DNA of 54,568 nt from Candidatus Hydrogenedentota bacterium. Lineage in GTDB: Bacteria > Hydrogenedentota > Hydrogenedentia > Hydrogenedentales > JAEUWI01. This document shows, piece after piece, positions 52,702 through 54,568 of this stretch. The DNA lies in assembly GCA_016182605.1 (NCBI GenBank), contig JACPGE010000109.1, forward strand, positions 1 through 54,568, in the 5' to 3' direction. Made by a program: the position numbers and the translations under genes. Each line of letters starts with the position of its first letter. Within the stretch, counting starts at the first letter, position 1. A model generated the notes under the pieces. It was not told the DNA's origin. It did no database searches and was given only the letters and a program-made list of their open reading frames with translations.

Positions 52702-54396
52702 ATGAAGCAGCTAAGCGGTATTTGGCGTATCCGCATTTTTGCCGGCCTAACCATGTCCATTGCATTTATTGCGCTTCTGGTCACCGGTGAATCCCCTCCC
52801 ATCGCTCTGGCCAATGGTGGCGTTGGCACGACTAGCTGCACACTTGCGACGTGCGTCGCCCAAGGCGGCGCCATAGCCACCAATCCGCCGGCGGGCACAT
52901 TCGCACGCGATACAGAAATCACCATTAATGCTATTGCTGACCCGGGTTACGAATTTAGTCATTGGGCCAGCCCCAGCAATGAAACTGCAAACCCATTCAC
53001 ATTGCGAATAGGCGTCGACTTGACCGTCTGCGCCGTTTTCGAGAAGTCGCCTCCGCAAAGCACGCTTTCGATAGATCTATCCTCTGGGAATAGGAGCGAT
53101 TCGCTAACAATACAGGCACTCGATTCGACGGGCAATCCCGCGGGCATGCCTATCGAATTCAACCCGGATTGTCAGACCTATCCTGTATTCACAGATACTT
53201 TCCCCCGCGGCGCCGCGCTCAAGATTGTCCCCGCTGTAGAAAAGGGGAGGAATATTGCGGCGTGGTCGGGTCCTGGTGCTGAAAGCATCAATTACGATCC
53301 GATCAATCGCTACTTTGCGATGATCTTGGATCGTGACGCGTCAGTGATTGCCAATTTTTCTGCAAGCAGTGAATTGACCGAGGCGGAGAGGGGGACGGCG
53401 GTCAAATCGGTGATGAAATCGCTGACACCTTCAGTCGAATTCGCGCTGGACTCGGGCACAGCCGATGAAGACGCGGGGGAATACGCGATTGATGTTGAAC
53501 TTTCGGAGCCCGCCACGACCGAGGTGCGCGTCGATTACATATTGAGTGGAGGGACAGCGACGGACCAATTGGATTTCCGAAATGGCGGTACCCACGGAGA
53601 ACCGTCCTGGGAAGAAGATTTCTCGCAAACTGGGTCTTTAGATGGTTGGGGTGGTAGCACAACCGGATGGTCCGTATCTGGCGGCTACTTAGAAAACACA
53701 GGTGGGACTCAAGAATCGGTCGTGCACGAGTTGGATCTTCCGGACTTTGAGTTGACGTTTCTTGTACGGGCCGAAGATCCTGACACGGCAGCCATTGGCT
53801 TCCGGCTGGATGGTACCGGCGGGATTTTTCTGAACATCGACGCTCACACTGGAGAGTGGTCGCTTACACAGGTCTTGGACAGTGTTTCATCCGAATTGGC
53901 GTCCGCAAGCGCCGCGAATTTTGAGGATTGGACACAAGTCTACATTCGTGCGAGTGACTCTCTCATCGAAGTCTGGCGTAAAGAAGCAGGATCAAGTGCA
54001 CCCATGGAAAAGGTGCTTCGCACGAATTCCGCCGGGGTTCTGGATGACGAAGATCTGTTACTGGGCACACCCAATGGGGCGGCATTTGATGACATAGCGT
54101 TGCACCCGGCGTATCTCACGGCAACGGATACTCCTCAGTCGGATGACTCATTTGATTCCGGCGGCTTCAGCGGATGGATTGTTGGCAATCCAGACTGGAC
54201 AGCAGAGAACTACTATCTGGAAACTACACCGATCGCGCCTGGAGACTATTGGGGCAGTATTGGCCGTAGCGTTGGTGGGGGCAACATGGATCTGCTTCTA
54301 TCTTATGAGCGCACGCTATCGCAGGATGGCGTCTCTCAACTTCAAACACGAAGCGCTGCGTCCAATTGGCTTGAACTGAAACTCTCCTCTACTTGA
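52702..54396 (+). CDS. Secreted protein with bacterial-repeat and Calx-beta-like domains, probably truncated
   Basis: The 564-residue product has a signal peptide (FAGLTMSIAFIALLVTGESP), an InlB-type repeat (TNPPAGTFARDTEITINAIA, DPGYEFSHWAS), a second related unit (FPRGAALKIVPAVEKGRNIAAW), a partial Calx-beta domain (VEFALDSGTADEDAGEYAID, SGGTATDQLDF) and one LamG/jelly-roll-like region (EEDFSQTGSLDGWGGSTTGW onward), with a second DDSFDSGGFSGW unit just starting. The stop falls within that unit (SNWLELKLSST), and a transposon-associated gene tail lies 18 bases beyond, so a larger adhesin was probably cut by an insertion. AGGGG lies eight bases before the ATG. Confidence 0.7.
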   Translation: MKQLSGIWRIRIFAGLTMSIAFIALLVTGESPPIALANGGVGTTSCTLATCVAQGGAIATNPPAGTFARDTEITINAIADPGYEFSHWASPSNETANPFTLRIGVDLTVCAVFEKSPPQSTLSIDLSSGNRSDSLTIQALDSTGNPAGMPIEFNPDCQTYPVFTDTFPRGAALKIVPAVEKGRNIAAWSGPGAESINYDPINRYFAMILDRDASVIANFSASSELTEAERGTAVKSVMKSLTPSVEFALDSGTADEDAGEYAIDVELSEPATTEVRVDYILSGGTATDQLDFRNGGTHGEPSWEEDFSQTGSLDGWGGSTTGWSVSGGYLENTGGTQESVVHELDLPDFELTFLVRAEDPDTAAIGFRLDGTGGIFLNIDAHTGEWSLTQVLDSVSSELASASAANFEDWTQVYIRASDSLIEVWRKEAGSSAPMEKVLRTNSAGVLDDEDLLLGTPNGAAFDDIALHPAYLTATDTPQSDDSFDSGGFSGWIVGNPDWTAENYYLETTPIAPGDYWGSIGRSVGGGNMDLLLSYERTLSQDGVSQLQTRSAASNWLELKLSST

Positions 54397-54414
54397 GAGT
54401 ACCGTCTTCTCGGT

Positions 54415-54568
54415 TCATTGCTTAGGCTCATCTCGTAGTTTGAGTTTACATAATTCGATGGCGAGGCTCACCCACTCTTGGGTGAGCCTTTTGAATTTGG
54501 TGTAGTTGGCCAGTTGGTTTTGGACGGTCTTGCGCTTGTCTTGGGGCACGTATTCGGTGCGGCCCTTG
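54415..54568 (-). CDS. C-terminal end of a DUF6788-like protein (runs off the window)
   Basis: The minus strand encodes 50 residues entering from the edge (KGRTEYVPQDKRKTVQNQLA, NYTKFKRLTQEWVSLAIELC, KLKLRDEPKQ) and ending in TGA at 54415-54417. The R-EYVP-DK---V--QLANY--F--L--EW--LAIEL pattern matches the small DUF6788-type proteins that accompany certain transposases. Only the 3' end is visible, so the call rests on pattern. Confidence 0.6.
   Translation of the reverse strand, partial: KGRTEYVPQDKRKTVQNQLANYTKFKRLTQEWVSLAIELCKLKLRDEPKQ
54464..54492 (+). terminator. Hairpin that may terminate the plus-strand repeat-protein gene
   Basis: AGGCTCACCC (54464-54473) and GGGTGAGCCT (54480-54489) form a perfect 10-bp stem with a 6-base loop, followed on the plus strand by TTT. 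It lies 68 bases after the plus-strand stop yet is also inside the minus-strand coding tail (RLTQEWVSL). Confidence 0.5.

Overview
This 54.6-kb window is GC-rich bacterial chromosome. Its gene content points to an uncultivated relative of the Planctomycetes/Verrucomicrobia or, my best guess, Candidatus Hydrogenedentes. Pointers are a DUF1549/DUF1553 cytochrome-like protein paired with a Tat-exported DUF1501 protein, a Tat-exported sulfatase, a GH95-like glycosidase, PKD-repeat lipoproteins, tandem RND pumps and large hybrid histidine kinases. The assignment is inference from gene families, since no rRNA gene is present. All calls come from reading the sequence; no database search was run.

Layout. 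Positions 1-2630 are an accessory scrap zone: an N-truncated RHS tip with an unknown C-terminal toxin-like segment, a small gene with a strong ribosome-binding site that is a candidate immunity gene, a second degenerate RHS copy, and a minus-strand TPR relic. A mazEF toxin-antitoxin pair (2627-3211, minus) follows, with a near-consensus promoter flanked by two palindromes. Positions 3388-11345 hold a secreted propeller/toroid protein (minus) and a plus-strand run of mtnA, a DUF342/FapA-like protein, cmk and recJ. Positions 11360-19523 (minus) are one efflux operon: a lipoprotein membrane-fusion subunit and two RND transporters.

Positions 19989-27786 (plus) carry an eight-PKD lipoprotein with a good terminator, a glycerol-1-phosphate dehydrogenase-like enzyme, an aspartate dehydrogenase, and rplU-rpmA-obgE-proB. 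Positions 27925-34178 are two overlapping hybrid histidine kinases, followed by transposase relics. Then come purU and a likely deoxysugar or sulfated-polysaccharide locus (35718-45146): RhaT-type permease, arabinose/fucose isomerase-family enzyme, sulfatase, GH95-like glycosidase, enolase-superfamily dehydratase and a core-MetE-like enzyme.

Positions 45451-51468 (minus) hold a DinD-like gene, the DUF1501 and DUF1549/DUF1553 pair, and a PhnB-like VOC protein. From 51469 to the end is a second accessory zone: a gene-poor stretch with a frameshifted helicase relic, a secreted repeat protein that looks cut short, and the tail of a DUF6788-like gene running off the edge.

No CRISPR array, tRNA, rRNA or complete insertion sequence was recognised. 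The most interesting points are the deoxysugar locus with its stand-alone MetE catalytic module, the near-perfect 34-bp palindrome inside dinD, the MazEF operator architecture, the enlarged RND pump, and several relics too degraded to appear as clean open reading frames.
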